Shown: piece after piece, positions 63,708 through 64,000 of the stretch
Position numbering within the stretch: the first letter of the stretch is position 1
Layout: each line of letters opens with the position of its first letter
Assembly (NCBI RefSeq): GCF_002263215.1
Contig: NZ_NLFK01000003.1
Location: forward strand, 1-64,000
From: Actinobacillus seminis
GTDB lineage: Bacteria; Pseudomonadota; Gammaproteobacteria; Enterobacterales; Pasteurellaceae
DNA length: 64,000 nucleotides
Direction: 5' to 3'
Translations under genes and position numbers: made by a program
Notes under the pieces: generated by a model
What the model was told of the DNA's origin: nothing
The model's database searches: none
Seen by the model: only the letters and a program-made list of their open reading frames with translations

Positions 63708-64000
63708 TTAATTGAAATCGGCGCCGGTTGGTGAGTTTTTTGGCGTAATACCTACTAATGCTTGACTGAATTGCTCAAAAGTCGATTTATCCAGCTTAGA
63801 TAACGCATCTAAATCTCCTTTTTTATTTGGATCAAAAAGGTTATTGCCATTTTCATCACAAAGACGAGCAGCGATATTTCGAGCAATACGATAAGGATCG
63901 TAAATTTGCGCCAGTTGTTTGGTTAACTCTTCTTCATCATTGAAATTTAATTCAATACCTTGTGCTTGTGCTAAGCGGATCAACTCTTGTTGTTGACCAT
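63708..64000 (-). CDS. Phage tail assembly chaperone, 5' end outside the window
   Basis: The frame is open to the window edge (…GQQQELIRLAQAQGIELNF; DEEELTKQLAQIYDPYRIAR; DALSKLDKSTFEQFSQALVG) and ends at 63708. It corresponds in position to lambda gene G, the chaperone for the tape measure protein. The TTG at 63983 is an internal codon, not the start. Family assignment rests mainly on context. Confidence 0.65.
   Translation of the reverse strand, partial: GQQQELIRLAQAQGIELNFNDEEELTKQLAQIYDPYRIARNIAARLCDENGNNLFDPNKKGDLDALSKLDKSTFEQFSQALVGITPKNSPTGADFN

Noticed and set aside
63424-63708. Programmed frameshift joining the tail chaperone genes as in lambda G/GT
   Set aside because: I could not find a convincing slippery heptamer near the end of the upstream gene; they appear as separate frames.

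Overview
The window reads as a Pasteurellaceae chromosome. The uptake-signal core AAGTGCGGT (and its complement) recurs throughout and often forms terminator hairpins. The metY-rimP-nusA-infB order, a GcvB RNA next to gcvA, and generally AT-rich codon use agree. I cannot name the species. Important caution: the sequence is a draft made of joined contigs. Remnants of a Roche/454-type library adapter followed by runs of about 15-16 A occur at 11215-11262, 31585-31622, 45831-45876 and 62761-62827, and a bare A-run breaks ilvE at 35749-35763. Many one-base homopolymer frameshifts are also present (nusA, mmuM, ilvE, head protein gpF, TPS genes, immunity genes, tape measure). Several 'broken' genes are therefore probably intact in the cell, and gene order across an adapter is uncertain unless the flanks overlap.

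Layout. 1-7650: a restriction-modification island on the minus strand, type I (hsdS partial, hsdM) and type III (res, mod). The mod start codon sits in front of about 17 copies of an 8-bp repeat, a phase-variation switch that is OFF as sequenced. 7874-7951: a small inverted-repeat intergenic element. 7967-12679: infB, nusA, rimP and initiator tRNA. 12909-29744: housekeeping genes: a predicted kinase, a secreted DUF1439-like protein, ubiD, smpB, xseA, roxA, rnfH, ratA, a 41-residue membrane peptide, pth, ychF, mmuM, an amino-acid antiporter, argD, tldD, uvrD. 29776-32744: a surface-glycan cluster of two glycosyltransferases and a polysaccharide pyruvyl transferase. 32807-36953: rlmM, gcvA, the GcvB small RNA, ilvE, pgsA. 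37133-37309: tRNA-Gly and tRNA-Leu.

37310-49280 is accessory DNA. It starts next to tRNA-Leu with a degraded, mosaic prophage: baseplate-like genes, a P2-type terminase piece, an antirepressor piece, a Mu gpF-like head protein carrying a C-terminal nuclease-toxin-like domain, and a gpG-like tail protein. It continues as a collapsed two-partner-secretion/contact-dependent-inhibition locus on the minus strand: a tpsB remnant, a TpsA N-terminus joined directly to a toxin tail with a MafI-family immunity gene, an Imm8-family immunity gene behind a toxin-like scrap, an FHA C-terminal toxin tip, and an unassigned possible immunity gene. A piece of an IS256-type transposase follows.

49417-64000 is a lambda-like siphophage tail module on the minus strand (assembly chaperones, tape measure, M, L, K, I, J). 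A small regulatory island lies inside it: Rha, a P22-type antirepressor with a structured, possibly C4-like leader RNA, an Arc-like protein, and a 19-residue hydrophobic peptide gene that strongly resembles Ibs type I toxins, with a perfect-looking promoter and an antisense-strand terminator. The most interesting candidates are this Ibs-like pair, the MuF-nuclease head protein, the compact toxin/immunity array, and the octamer-switched mod gene.
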